Origin: Kistimonas sp964291485
Lineage (GTDB): Bacteria; Pseudomonadota; Gammaproteobacteria; Pseudomonadales; Endozoicomonadaceae
Length of the DNA stretch: 64,000 nucleotides
Direction: 5' to 3'
Assembly (NCBI GenBank): GCA_964291485.2
Contig: OZ220224.1
Span: 3,782,001 to 3,846,000, forward strand
Shown: one piece after another, positions 53,808 through 63,113 of the stretch
How positions within the stretch are numbered: position 1 is the first letter of the stretch
Layout: each line of letters opens with the position of its first letter
Program-made: the position numbers and the translations under genes
The notes under the pieces: model-generated
What the model was told of the DNA's origin: nothing
The model's database searches: none
What the model saw: the letters and a program-made list of their open reading frames with translations, nothing else

Positions 53808-54476
53808 ATGAGCAGTTTTGATTTTGATTACGCCCTGGGACTTGTCCCGATCATTCTGAAATACCTGGATGTCACCCTGTGGATGGCATCCAGTTCACTG
53901 ATCATAGCGCTTGCGATTGCCGTGATGCTGGCACTGGTGCTGACGTTTCGCCCCAAGGGGCTGACCGCACTCTGCGAACTGTTTATTTCTTTTTTCCGCG
54001 GTACGCCGCTGCTGGTTCAGCTGTTTCTACTGTACTACGGTCTGCCCCAACTGTTCCCCGCCCTGAAAAGCATGACGGCCTTTCAGGCCGCCGTGATCGG
54101 GCTGAGCCTGCACTTTTCCGCATACATGGCAGAAATTATCCGGGCCGCGATTCTCAGCGTTGACAAAAGTCAGCTGGAAGCCGCACTCAGTACCGGCATG
54201 ACACCACTGCAGGGCATGCGTCGTATTGTGCTGCCCCAGGCAGCCCGCATTGCCATCCCTGGCCTGATGAACACGTTCATTGACCTGCTGAAAAGCACCT
54301 CGCTCGCCTTTACCCTTGGTGTGGCGGAGATCATGGCCAAAGCCCAGATGGAAGCCGCCTCCAGCTTCCACTTCTTCGAAAGCTACCTGATGCTCGCCCT
54401 GGTGTACTGGCTGCTGGTACTGCTGTTTACCGCACTCCAGAAAATAGCAGAACAACGGATGAATGAGGCGTACTGA
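53808..54476 (+). CDS. Polar amino acid ABC transporter permease (TcyL/YecS-like)
   Basis: 222-aa HisM/GlnP-type permease with about five spans. FISFFRGTPLLVQLFLLYYG and the EAA loop EAALSTGMTPLQGMRRIVLP are clear. Begins 24 bp after the binding protein gene; its stop overlaps the ATPase start. Confidence 0.93.
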   Translation: MSSFDFDYALGLVPIILKYLDVTLWMASSSLIIALAIAVMLALVLTFRPKGLTALCELFISFFRGTPLLVQLFLLYYGLPQLFPALKSMTAFQAAVIGLSLHFSAYMAEIIRAAILSVDKSQLEAALSTGMTPLQGMRRIVLPQAARIAIPGLMNTFIDLLKSTSLAFTLGVAEIMAKAQMEAASSFHFFESYLMLALVYWLLVLLFTALQKIAEQRMNEAY

Positions 54477-55216
54477 TGGCATTACTGGAAGTCAGTAACC
54501 TGCAAAAATCCTTTGCAGAAAAATCGATTTTCGCAGGTATTGACCTGCAGGTGGAACAGGGTGAAATTGTCGTCATTCTGGGACCTTCCGGCAGCGGTAA
54601 ATCAACGTTCCTGCGTTGCCTTAACCTGTTGGAAACACCCGATGCAGGGGTTATCACACTGAATGATGTCGTTTTCAATGCCGCCAAACCCACAAAACTC
54701 ACAACTCTGGCACTGCGTCGTAAGACAGCGTTTGTATTTCAAAACTACGCCCTGTTTCGCAACAAAACAGCACTGGAAAACATCACCGAAGCCCTGTTAG
54801 TGGTCAAAGGGCTGTCAGCTGAAGCAGCACGGGAAAAAGGACAGGCCATCCTGAAACAGGTCGGCATGGAAGATTTCCAGAATGCCTGGCCATCCTCACT
54901 TTCTGGTGGCCAGCAGCAACGCATCGGTATTGGTCGGGCCATGGCGCTTGAGCCGGAGCTGCTGCTGTTTGACGAACCCACTTCTGCACTGGACCCCGAA
55001 CGGGTGGGAGACATCCTTCAGCTGATGAAGCGCCTGGCGGCAGACAACCAGAGCATGATTATCGTCACACACGAAATACCATTCGCCCGAGAAGTGGCAG
55101 ACAGAGTGATTTTTATCGACGAAGGCAGGATTATCGAGTCTGGTCCTCCCGCCGAGGTGCTGGACAACCCAAGGGATGCTCGTACACAACGGTTCCTGAA
55201 GCAGGTGCTGCACTGA
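54476..55216 (+). CDS. Polar amino acid ABC transporter ATPase (TcyN/YecC-like)
   Basis: 246-aa ATPase with Walker A GPSGSGKST, signature LSGGQQQRIGIGRAMA, Walker B LLLFDEPTSALDPE and switch VTHEIPFAREVADR. Third gene of the importer; a strong hairpin terminator follows 19 nt after the stop. Confidence 0.95.
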   Translation: MALLEVSNLQKSFAEKSIFAGIDLQVEQGEIVVILGPSGSGKSTFLRCLNLLETPDAGVITLNDVVFNAAKPTKLTTLALRRKTAFVFQNYALFRNKTALENITEALLVVKGLSAEAAREKGQAILKQVGMEDFQNAWPSSLSGGQQQRIGIGRAMALEPELLLFDEPTSALDPERVGDILQLMKRLAADNQSMIIVTHEIPFAREVADRVIFIDEGRIIESGPPAEVLDNPRDARTQRFLKQVLH

Positions 55217-55235
55217 GAGCGCTCATATCATTCTG

Positions 55236-55265
55236 ACAAACGATGGGCTTTCCCCCATCGTTTGT
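55236..55265 (+). terminator. Terminator of the polar amino acid ABC operon
   Basis: Perfect 12-bp stem ACAAACGATGGG / CCCATCGTTTGT with a 6-nt loop, followed by GTTACC. The T-rich 3' arm may serve as the tail. Confidence 0.75.
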
Positions 55266-55532
55266 GTTACCAAACAATGTGACCGGCGCCAAAAATCTAG
55301 CATTTTTACCTACTATTATCCCCCACCGTTCACTTACAATCTCTATAAAACACGCTGACATAACGGTTGTTATTTTTACTTTAAAAATGTCATGATGCGC
55401 AGCGTTTCCCTAAGTGATAATTCCTAAAATGAATAGGGAACCATCAGGAAATGGAACGACAGATAACCACAAAAACACCTAATCGTTTATCTGTTGCCAT
55501 CGCAGTCCATAAAGCAGTATGTGGGGTAGCTC
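55266..55532. other. Spacer upstream of the BPSS1780-type gene
   Basis: No gene seen. A 7-bp dyad TTCCCTA (55406-55412) / TAGGGAA (55434-55440) lies about 95 bp before the start codon and may be a leader structure or operator. Confidence 0.4.
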
Positions 55533-56552
55533 ATGGAGTTCTCTGTTTGCGTCACCGGTAAACTTCGTTCCGGTTTCAAGGCAAAAGCGGTCCAGAAGGA
55601 CTTCAGTGATCTATTCAACGTAAACGACAAAAATATCCTGAAAAGCATCTTTTCAGCGACTTCTCCCGTACTCATTCGCAAAGGGCTCAGCCTTCCGGAA
55701 GCAGAGCAATATCGCCAGAAGCTCCATGATGTCGGCATGGAAGCACTTATTATTGACGAAGAAGGACAGCCTTTACATAAAGTAGCCAGCGCTGCGGTCG
55801 GAACCCCAGCTGCAGGAACGACTACAGAAACCTCAGGCGAGTCTTCTGTCGTTTTTTATGAAGAGGAAGGCGATGCAGAAGGTGGGGATAACCATGCTGC
55901 AGGCACACTGACTATCGACAGCTGCTCAATCACAGGTTCACTCTCCTGGCTGTCCGAAGGATTTGCCCTGTTCAAGAATGCACCAATGTTCTGGGTCGGA
56001 TGCACATTCCTGTGGGGAGTTGTCTCCATCATCCTTCAGATTATTCCGATGATTGGAAATCTCATTTCCTCGATATTCTCCGGTATCATGTACGCTTTCC
56101 TGATGCTGGCTGCACACCGGGTTTCTCATGACGAAGAACTCTCTTTTGCAGCCGTTAAGGAAGACCTCAAGCCCAACATCGTATCTGTAGGCATCCTGAA
56201 CATCCTCTATGGCATCATTGTGGCTGCTGTCGCCTTTGCAGCCTTTGCCGTGGCTGGTGAGAACTATATGATGGGTGTCGGTATCACCATGGTCGTCATG
56301 ATCGTGGCTGGTATGGCATTCTATTTCGCCCCCATGTTGATTGCTGTCAATCACCTCTCCATCCCTGAAGCGCTGAAGCTTAGCCTCATCGCCTGCATAA
56401 AAAACATTCTGCCACTCATTCTCTTTGGCATTCTGGCGATTGTGCTCTCGTTCCTTGGCATGATTCCCTTGGGGCTTGGCCTGCTGGTTGTCATGCCATT
56501 ACTGATACTGGCGACCTACCAGGCTTACAGTGAAATAGTGGTCAGTCAATAA
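55533..56552 (+). CDS. BPSS1780-family membrane protein
   Basis: 339-aa protein of the BPSS1780 type. The N-terminal ~95 residues (MEFSVCVTGKLRSGFKAKAV onwards) form a small soluble domain, followed by a Glu/Gly/Ala-rich linker, then about five to six hydrophobic spans (from about 150: MFWVGCTFLWGVVSIILQII, ILYGIIVAAVAFAAFAVAGE, LPLILFGILAIVLSFLGMIP). Function unknown. GGGG precedes the ATG. Monocistronic, converging on the SopB-like gene. Confidence 0.8.
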   Translation: MEFSVCVTGKLRSGFKAKAVQKDFSDLFNVNDKNILKSIFSATSPVLIRKGLSLPEAEQYRQKLHDVGMEALIIDEEGQPLHKVASAAVGTPAAGTTTETSGESSVVFYEEEGDAEGGDNHAAGTLTIDSCSITGSLSWLSEGFALFKNAPMFWVGCTFLWGVVSIILQIIPMIGNLISSIFSGIMYAFLMLAAHRVSHDEELSFAAVKEDLKPNIVSVGILNILYGIIVAAVAFAAFAVAGENYMMGVGITMVVMIVAGMAFYFAPMLIAVNHLSIPEALKLSLIACIKNILPLILFGILAIVLSFLGMIPLGLGLLVVMPLLILATYQAYSEIVVSQ

Positions 56553-56597
56553 TCTCAGTATCAGCTGTAGTGCACGGCTTAAAGGAGTAGTCATGCA

Positions 56598-56702
56598 ATG
56601 AGCCAACAACAAGATCATATCAGCAGCATGGAAAGCTGCTTCCTCTGTTTATCACTGGGATCCATGCTAGCCAGCTTTTTGCTTTTAATGACGTCTTTAT
56701 AA
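56598..56702 (+). CDS. Putative 34-aa membrane peptide behind a two-codon leader ORF
   Basis: MSQQQDHISSMESCFLCLSL.. is a short frame with a hydrophobic second half (residues 14-34). AAAGGAG lies upstream and is optimally spaced for an ATG at 56593, which reads ATG CAA TGA; its stop overlaps this frame's ATG at 56598. Translation would be by re-initiation or direct. The end overlaps a hairpin at 56687-56713. Protein-like but unverified. Confidence 0.35.
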   Translation: MSQQQDHISSMESCFLCLSLGSMLASFLLLMTSL

Positions 56703-56713
56703 AGGACGTCATT
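56687..56713. terminator. Hairpin between convergent genes
   Basis: Perfect 9-bp stem AATGACGTC / GACGTCATT, extended by TTT/AAA around a bulged G. Between the plus-strand genes ending at 56552/56702 and the minus-strand gene ending at 56784. Possibly bidirectional; no T-run. Confidence 0.4.
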
Positions 56714-56783
56714 CAGGGAACGGCAGCATACAGTTGCCATACTGATGTATTGCTCTGCATATCTTTCAATGTTTACAATCAAA

Positions 56784-59402
56784 CTAACTTCTACGAAAAA
56801 AACGCGCTCTTTTTTTCTTAACAGGATCATGTGTAAAAACTGGCGGTTCCTCCCTTAACGCATCAATATCCTCATAAAGTGACTCATCTCCCTCATCACT
56901 GGATCGACTCGCATCATGATATAACGCTCCGATCAAAGCAGGCGGCACCAACCCTTTTTTAGGCTTTGGTGGAACTGGCGGCGCTCGTAAATCGCTATCT
57001 TCTGGTGTCATTTTTTTCTTTCCAGAGACTATTGTCTTCACAGCATTCTTTTTGATAAGTTCTCTAACATTGAATGTATAATTTCCTTTATTCTTTTTAT
57101 GCTCCTTTTTCGTTCTTTTAACCGCTCGCCTGATATCTTTATCCCCTTTTAACATAGCGCTATCATACTTGCCCCCTGGCACTCCTGTATTATTGATTTG
57201 TATCTGTAAATGCCCACCATATAGCAAGCAATTTTTCCGCATCCTTCTATCAAATCGTGATGATTGTTTTTTTGATTTCATCACACTGGTCCTATCTTTA
57301 TTACTCTTACATCCTGTAATTATATGCATCTTAAGCAGGGCACACAGATCACTCATATCATCTTCTAACAACGCAACTTCATCAATAGAAATCTTTCCTT
57401 TTATCTTTTTCATTTTTCGAGCAATCTTTTCAATCAATCCATCAACGTTTTTCTGCCAAACCCTGGCACTATCAGGATCTTCCTTGCAGAGTTCACTGAA
57501 CATCTCATTTATTATACCCCCATCAACTTTCGCACTACGTTTAAGCTCATTTAACGTTCTGAGGTTTATCTGTTTTGCAACTTTCCACGTATTTCCAACA
57601 AAGTTCCAAAAGCCTTTCAACCCCAGCTTGTTACACGGCATGACAAACATCATAGCATTCAACTGTAATTGAACCCTGTATTCCTCCCCCCGTGTATTTT
57701 TCACAGTAATTCTACCATCATTCAGTATCTGACTAAGATCTCCAATAACCTCTGCAAGGTAATTAACCCAAGCTGATTCGTCATTCAGTATCTCTTTTAA
57801 TTCCTTAGGCAGCAAAGGCAGTTTCGCAAGCACTCCTCGGATTTTATCAGGACTCATTAAATTCAAATAACAAAGATTAAGTTTCACTACATGACTGTCA
57901 TCATTAATAGCGTTTTTCAGTTCTTCAGCCAGCTCGCTAACCAAAACATTAACCACAATCTCTTTAAATCGCTTAAGCGTTGCTTGCCTAACACCTTCCG
58001 GAGTATTTTTCATGTATGCAATAGGTGCCCCCATCCTCGTGTATTGGTCAACCACACGACCATCCACCTTCATTTGGTAATGGTACATGCTAATAGCATG
58101 CGGGGAATCACGATATAATGAAGGGACTCCCTTCCCTTCATGACTTTCCTCAAAAGGATCTTGATCACCACTCTCATCATCAGAAACACGAAAACGTAGT
58201 TGATGCGCAGGCGTATAAATGTGTTCAACCGTTTGCCAATTGCCATCTTTGTTCAACAAAGTCTGCTTAACAGTAAATGCTGCCGTATCATCCGCCAGCC
58301 GCTTGATTAAATTAGCATGAAAGCTTTCGTTCAAACCTGCTTGATTCATGAGGTTTACAACTTCTCTCTCAAACCTCATCACGTAAGCAGTTGTATTGAT
58401 TACAAAGCCACTTTCAGCCTCTACCGCATGCCTTCGGTAGGCTTCATAGCTCATCCTCAGCTTATTAAGTTGGGTTTCATTATTGGCCAGAGTAAGCTCT
58501 GCAACTTCATAAAATCGGTTTATTAATTCTTCATACTTCTCTCGACGACGGTAATCATGCTCTTGCGCATCGCTGACATGATTCCTTAAGCCATTCACAT
58601 GCTTTTGTACTTCTGCTAATTTTTCAGCTAATTCTCCTTCTGTTTCTTTGACATGTACTTGTAACTGATTCAACTCAGTTTCAAGTACATTGATTAGAAT
58701 ATCTGCATTTTGATAGTCTGCAAACGGAACCATTTTCGTAGCAACATCTTCAATAACATCACCCACAATAATACTTAAAAGCTGGTCTGCTCGATTGGTA
58801 CAGGATGCATAACTCACTTGATCAAATGGAATGGATTCATAATCTGTATTTTCCATCACCAGACTATCCGGTGGTTGATGGACTGCTAACGGATGCTGAC
58901 CATCGGAAATAGGTAGAAGATATCCATTTTCATCCATCTGCGAAGCCCGCCCCTGTTCAACCAAACTCTGTCTGTATTGATACATACTGGAGAACGAAGC
59001 ATAACCGCCATGGGGTTCATCAATATCCTCCCATTCACTATCCATAATGTCACTTGGATAATCATTATCAATTTCAGGCCCCTGTAGCCCTAAAGGGCTA
59101 CCAGTTTCCCAATGACTACATCCTGGCCTGACAGATTGATCATCAATAGCCTCTTCTGCATCAGCGCCAGAAAGAGAAGAATGCTCCTCCTGCATAGCAT
59201 CATCAAGTTCCACGGTTACAGTATTAGCCTCCTGCCCATTAACAGTAAGATAGACATGGGCCAAATCGATTCCCTCCTCAGCCTGACTATCTCCACCTAA
59301 CTGTTCCGATAGGAAAGCAGGGCCTTCCGGCCGAGGAATTAAAGAGACATAACTCGCATCGTCAGCATCCTCTTGATGTACGGAGGCACTATCAGATGAC
59401 AA
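56784..59402 (-). pseudogene. SopB/IpgD-like phosphoinositide phosphatase effector, 3' part of a gene interrupted by an IS5-family element
   Basis: The 872-codon frame from a TTG at 59402 encodes most of a large protein. Residues 695-706 read ITGCKSNKDRTS, the CX5R active site of SopB/IpgD-type inositol-phosphate phosphatases (Cys698, Arg704), and LQIQINNTGVPGGKYD farther on matches the conserved NTG block of that family. These are type III effectors that alter host phosphoinositides. Upstream are a coiled coil (about 220-290) and an acidic N-terminal region; the tail has an SH3-ligand-like PPVPPKPKK (808-816), SLYEDIDA and a basic end. No ribosome-binding site precedes the TTG. The frame stays open through 59448 and, once the insertion and one TTAA are removed, joins the 60613-60893 fragment in frame, giving about 981 aa. 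The fragment could still be expressed. Confidence 0.82.
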
Positions 59403-59448
59403 TGAGGGAGTTTCCGCAGTATCTGTTTGCGAATCTACAGGGTTTCCA

Positions 59449-59452
59449 TTAA
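59449..59452. repeat. Target-site duplication, left copy (TTAA)
   Basis: TTAA directly abuts the left IS end and is repeated at 60613-60616. It fits the YTAR target of the IS5 group. Confidence 0.85.
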
Positions 59453-60612
59453 GGAACCTGCGAGCAAGTGACGTTAAAGAAACACAGTGAATGAAAAGTC
59501 ATTAATTCACTATTATCCAGCCTGAAAATTACTCAGTTTCTTACCATTGAAGCCGGTTGTCCGGCTTTCGGATACATTAACCCTGTGCCCGGATCATTTG
59601 GTCCAGTCTAACCATGTTTGCCAGAGCGAATAACATCGCCAGTTTGCCATCATTTTTCCGAAGTCCCCGATAACGGGCTTTGATAAATCCAAACTGGCAT
59701 TTGATGATTCTGAAGGGATGTTCCACCTTGGCTCGAATGCTGGCTTTCAGGTATTCCGTTTTCAAAATGACTTTATTGATTCGAGGGTGTTTCCTGAGTC
59801 TCTTTAACTTGCCTGGTTGTTCGGCTATATGCCACTGTACAGCGTCTGTATTGAGCGCTTTTCGCTTCTCGGCTCCTCTGTAGCCGGCATCGGCAAAGAC
59901 AAACTGTTCATCACCGTGCAACAGGTTACTGGCTTGATTAAGGTCATGTTCATTGGCGGCTGTTGTCGCCAGACTATGAGTCAAACCTGTACGGGCATCG
60001 ACACCAATATGCGCCTTCATTCCGAAATACCACTGGTTACCCTTTCTGGTCTGGTGCATTTGGGGATCTCGCTGCCCCGTCTGATTCTTTGTGGATGTCG
60101 GAGCTTCGATGATCGTGGCATCGACCAGAGAGCCTTCTTTCAAAACGATACCAGACTCTGTCAGCCATTGGTTTACGTCCGTGAAAATAGCCCGAGCCAG
60201 ATTGTGAGCCTCCAACAGGTGTCGAAAGTTCATAATGGTTGTGCGATCAGGAATTGCTTTATCCAGAGACAATCCGGCAAATAATCGCATGGACGCAATT
60301 TCATAAAGGGCATCTTCCATGGCCGGATCACTGAGGCTGTACCATTGTTGAAGGCAGTGTATCCGGAGCATGGTGGATAACGGGTACGGTCTACGCCCAT
60401 TACCGGGTTTGGGGTAATGAGGTTCAATAATTGTCTCAAGACGATGCCAGGGAATCAGTTTATCCATACGGGCAAGGAATATTTCTTTGCGGGTCTGGCG
60501 ACGCTTTTGAGTGAATTCAGCGTCAGAAAAGCTGAGCTGTTGGTCCATGACTGATCTCCGGCAAAGGCTGAGTGGAGATTAGCTTATTATTGGGGACTTA
60601 ATCGCAGGTTCC
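59453..60612. mobile_element. IS5-family insertion sequence, complete
   Basis: 1160-bp element with terminal inverted repeats starting GGAACCTGCGA at both ends (after two mismatches AAGT also matches), an intact 323-aa transposase, and TTAA duplications on each side. Complete ends and intact duplications suggest a fairly recent insertion. It lies within the SopB-like gene. Confidence 0.93.
59577..60548 (-). CDS. IS5-family transposase
   Basis: 323-aa DDE transposase of the IS5 group (E. coli InsH 326-338 aa). The N-terminal domain (FARMDKLIPWHRLETIIEPH-like segment) is followed by the catalytic residues: Asp in SLVDATIIEAP, Asp in FVFADAGYRGAEKRK, and Glu in KVEHPFRIIKCQFGF. No frameshift, so it is probably functional. 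Confidence 0.95.
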   Translation of the reverse strand: MDQQLSFSDAEFTQKRRQTRKEIFLARMDKLIPWHRLETIIEPHYPKPGNGRRPYPLSTMLRIHCLQQWYSLSDPAMEDALYEIASMRLFAGLSLDKAIPDRTTIMNFRHLLEAHNLARAIFTDVNQWLTESGIVLKEGSLVDATIIEAPTSTKNQTGQRDPQMHQTRKGNQWYFGMKAHIGVDARTGLTHSLATTAANEHDLNQASNLLHGDEQFVFADAGYRGAEKRKALNTDAVQWHIAEQPGKLKRLRKHPRINKVILKTEYLKASIRAKVEHPFRIIKCQFGFIKARYRGLRKNDGKLAMLFALANMVRLDQMIRAQG

Positions 60613-60893
60613 TTAAGCGATTGTGTCGGCGAAACCTCTCGGACAGACCGGTCATAAATGCATTTGCCAATAACATAGCACGCCAGGCCAAATGCACCGA
60701 TTCCAGCAACAACACCACCAACCACTGGCATAGCAATACATACCAGTCCGCCGACCAGAATACCGGTCAGTGACAACCCTGGTACCACTACCCGTAATAC
60801 CCTATGCCAAAGCGTCAATATCTCACTTATCTGCTGCTGTCTACCACCTGCCACAGTTCTCTGATGGACACGTACTGAACCCGTTTGATCCAT
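60579..60893 (-). pseudogene. 5' fragment of the SopB-like effector gene, ending inside the IS
   Basis: 104-codon frame; codons 1-93 belong to the host gene and the last 11 (KEPAIKSPIIS) are read from the IS right end. GGGAG lies 6 nt before the ATG at 60893, so this is the genuine translation start of the interrupted gene. It contains two hydrophobic segments (about 33-55 and 57-77, VVVPGLSLTGILVGGLVCIA and VVGGVVAGIGAFGLACYVIG), possibly a membrane hairpin or a chaperone-binding region. Codon 93 (CTT) continues directly into AAT GGA AAC CCT of the 3' part once the element is removed. Confidence 0.85.
60613..60616. repeat. Target-site duplication, right copy (TTAA)
   Basis: Second TTAA, directly after the right IS end; see left copy at 59449-59452. 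Confidence 0.85.
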
Positions 60894-61099
60894 TCTCTAC
60901 TCCCTGAGATAAGTTGTGTATGACACATCACATAAGACTACTTGTTTGGTAGCAATCTCACATTTATACATAAGTCTCTACGACGAATGTCACATACGTT
61001 TCAAACCAGTACTCGCAAGACAGATAATGACGTTTTCCAATAAAGGAAAGGATCATTATCAAAAGAAATGAAAGAATTATTTAATAGAACAGAGTCTTT

Positions 61100-62971
61100 T
61101 CAGTTGAAACGGCCACCCGCAGGTGTGACCCGCATAATTTCTTCAATCGTAGTCAAACCAGCAGCAACCTTGTGCGCACCACTGATTCTCAGGGTTCTCA
61201 TTCCCTCGACAATAGCCTGTCGCCGTATGACATCAATGTCACAGCCTGCGTCCACTTTTTCACTGACAGCATGACTCAGCAACATGATTTCATACAGACC
61301 AGCACGACCATGATAGCCGGTATTCCGGCATTTCAGACATCCAACAGGCACACAGCACTGATCAGGAACAGGCGCCTTGAAAGGCTGGGTCAGTTCTTTC
61401 CAGCCCAGCTTGTCCACAGTGCCAGCCTGCTTGCAATCCGGGCACAGGGTTCTGACTAATCGCTGCGCCATAACGCCCAGCACTGTAGAACGAATCAAAT
61501 AACCCGGCACCCCCAGCTCCAGCAGACGGGTGATGGCAGACGGCGCATCATTGGTGTGCAAGGTGGAAAGAACGAGGTGTCCGGTCAGTGCTGCCTGAAT
61601 CGCCATTTCTGCAGTTTCAAGATCACGTATCTCACCCACCATGACAATATCTGGATCCTGACGTAACAGAGCCCGCACTCCACTGGCAAAACTGAGCCCT
61701 ATGCCATGCTGCACCTGCATCTGGTTAAATCGGGGCTCCACCATTTCGATGGGATCTTCAATAGTGCAGACATTCACTTCAGGTGTCGCCAGTTCCCGCA
61801 GCGTTGAATAGAGTGTCGTCGTCTTTCCCGACCCCGTCGGCCCTGTCACCAGGATAATACCATTGGGTTGGCGAACCATTTTATGCCAGCGCTTCTCATC
61901 ATCCCGGGAAAAGCCCAGCGACCGAAAGCTCTTGAGCAGGACATCCGGATCAAAGATCCGCATAACCAGCTTTTCACCAAATACCGTCGGCAATGTCGAG
62001 AGACGTAGTTCCACTTCATTGCCATCTCGTCCTTTGGTTTTGATCCGGCCATCCTGAGGCTTGCGTTTTTCTGCCACATCCATACGCCCAAGAATCTTAA
62101 AGCGATTGGTGACCGCTCCCACGATCTCTGAGGGCAGGTCATACACCTGGTGCAGAATGCCGTCAATCCGGAACCGGATATTGCTCATCTCTTTGCGAGG
62201 TTCAATATGAATATCACTGGCTCGCTGATCAAAGGCATATTGCAACAACCAGTCGACCACCCGGATCACATGCTGGTCATTCGCTTCCGGATTACGAATA
62301 TTGCCAAGCTCCAGCAACTGTTCAAAGGATGTGGCCACCGCGCCATTGCCATGTTTCGATGCGCGGTTGACTGAGTCGGCCAGGCTATAGAATTCAGCGG
62401 AATAGCGCCGTATATCCGTCGGATTGCTGACCACACGCTTGATTTTTTTCCGGTTGGTATGCCGAACCGTCTCTTCCCACCCCGTATTAAACGGTTGAGC
62501 ACTGGCAATCACCAGAGTGTCTTCACTGACCTCTACCGCAAGAATCTGGTGTCGCTGAGCGTATGCCGCTGACATGATGGGGGTAATAGCAGCAGGATCA
62601 ATTTTCAAGGGGTCGATAGGATAGTATGGCTGGTTTGCCTGCAGGGCCAGCCAGCGCATCATGGTGTCGATATCCAGCTTCTGCCCAGAACGTCGTTTAT
62701 TTTCAAGTTCCAGATCGGCAAGATATTCCACTGGATGCAATCGAGCCTGCTCCGCATCACGTCGACGATCGAGCACTTCAGCTTTCTGGGACTGATCCAA
62801 CAATCCTGACGCACAGAGTTCTGTCACGACCGTTGCCAGATCAAGCACCCTGTTATCCCGTGACACATCTTCAGAGCTGACCAACAATTCCCGCTTTATG
62901 ATCAACTCCGATGACGACAGTTGCTCTGTCGCTTCCGGCTGGCTGACAGACACCTTCTTTGCTGTTTCCAT
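61100..62971 (-). CDS. GspE/PilB-family type II secretion/type IV pilus assembly ATPase
   Basis: 623-aa secretion ATPase that powers pseudopilus or pilus extension from the cytoplasm. N-terminal GspE_N/MshEN-like domain (about 100-210), then the bilobed ATPase with Walker A TGPTGSGKTT, Asp box CTIEDPIEMVEP, Walker B DPDIVMVGEIRD and the His box STLHTNDAPSAITRLLELGV. A four-cysteine zinc motif CPDC...CLKC lies near the C-terminus, as in GspE. No other gsp or pil genes are adjacent, but it could serve the pseudopilin-like proteins at 15.9-22.6 kb. Upstream is a SPOR-like protein gene on the same strand. Confidence 0.9.
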   Translation of the reverse strand: METAKKVSVSQPEATEQLSSSELIIKRELLVSSEDVSRDNRVLDLATVVTELCASGLLDQSQKAEVLDRRRDAEQARLHPVEYLADLELENKRRSGQKLDIDTMMRWLALQANQPYYPIDPLKIDPAAITPIMSAAYAQRHQILAVEVSEDTLVIASAQPFNTGWEETVRHTNRKKIKRVVSNPTDIRRYSAEFYSLADSVNRASKHGNGAVATSFEQLLELGNIRNPEANDQHVIRVVDWLLQYAFDQRASDIHIEPRKEMSNIRFRIDGILHQVYDLPSEIVGAVTNRFKILGRMDVAEKRKPQDGRIKTKGRDGNEVELRLSTLPTVFGEKLVMRIFDPDVLLKSFRSLGFSRDDEKRWHKMVRQPNGIILVTGPTGSGKTTTLYSTLRELATPEVNVCTIEDPIEMVEPRFNQMQVQHGIGLSFASGVRALLRQDPDIVMVGEIRDLETAEMAIQAALTGHLVLSTLHTNDAPSAITRLLELGVPGYLIRSTVLGVMAQRLVRTLCPDCKQAGTVDKLGWKELTQPFKAPVPDQCCVPVGCLKCRNTGYHGRAGLYEIMLLSHAVSEKVDAGCDIDVIRRQAIVEGMRTLRISGAHKVAAGLTTIEEIMRVTPAGGRFN

Positions 62972-63113
62972 GGTTGGCGTACCAGATACTTATTTTTGGA
63001 ATGCGCTCATGACTACAATCATCACCCTTTACCCCCGAATGATTGAAGCGCCATCCTGTAATGATTTGTCTGAAGGCATACTAACATCCCGTCAGGGATT
63101 CACGACAGACTCA

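Noticed and set aside
59402..60893. Two independent small genes flanking the transposase
   Set aside because: The 104-codon frame ends inside the IS, and both frames join exactly when the IS and one TTAA are removed, so they are one interrupted gene.
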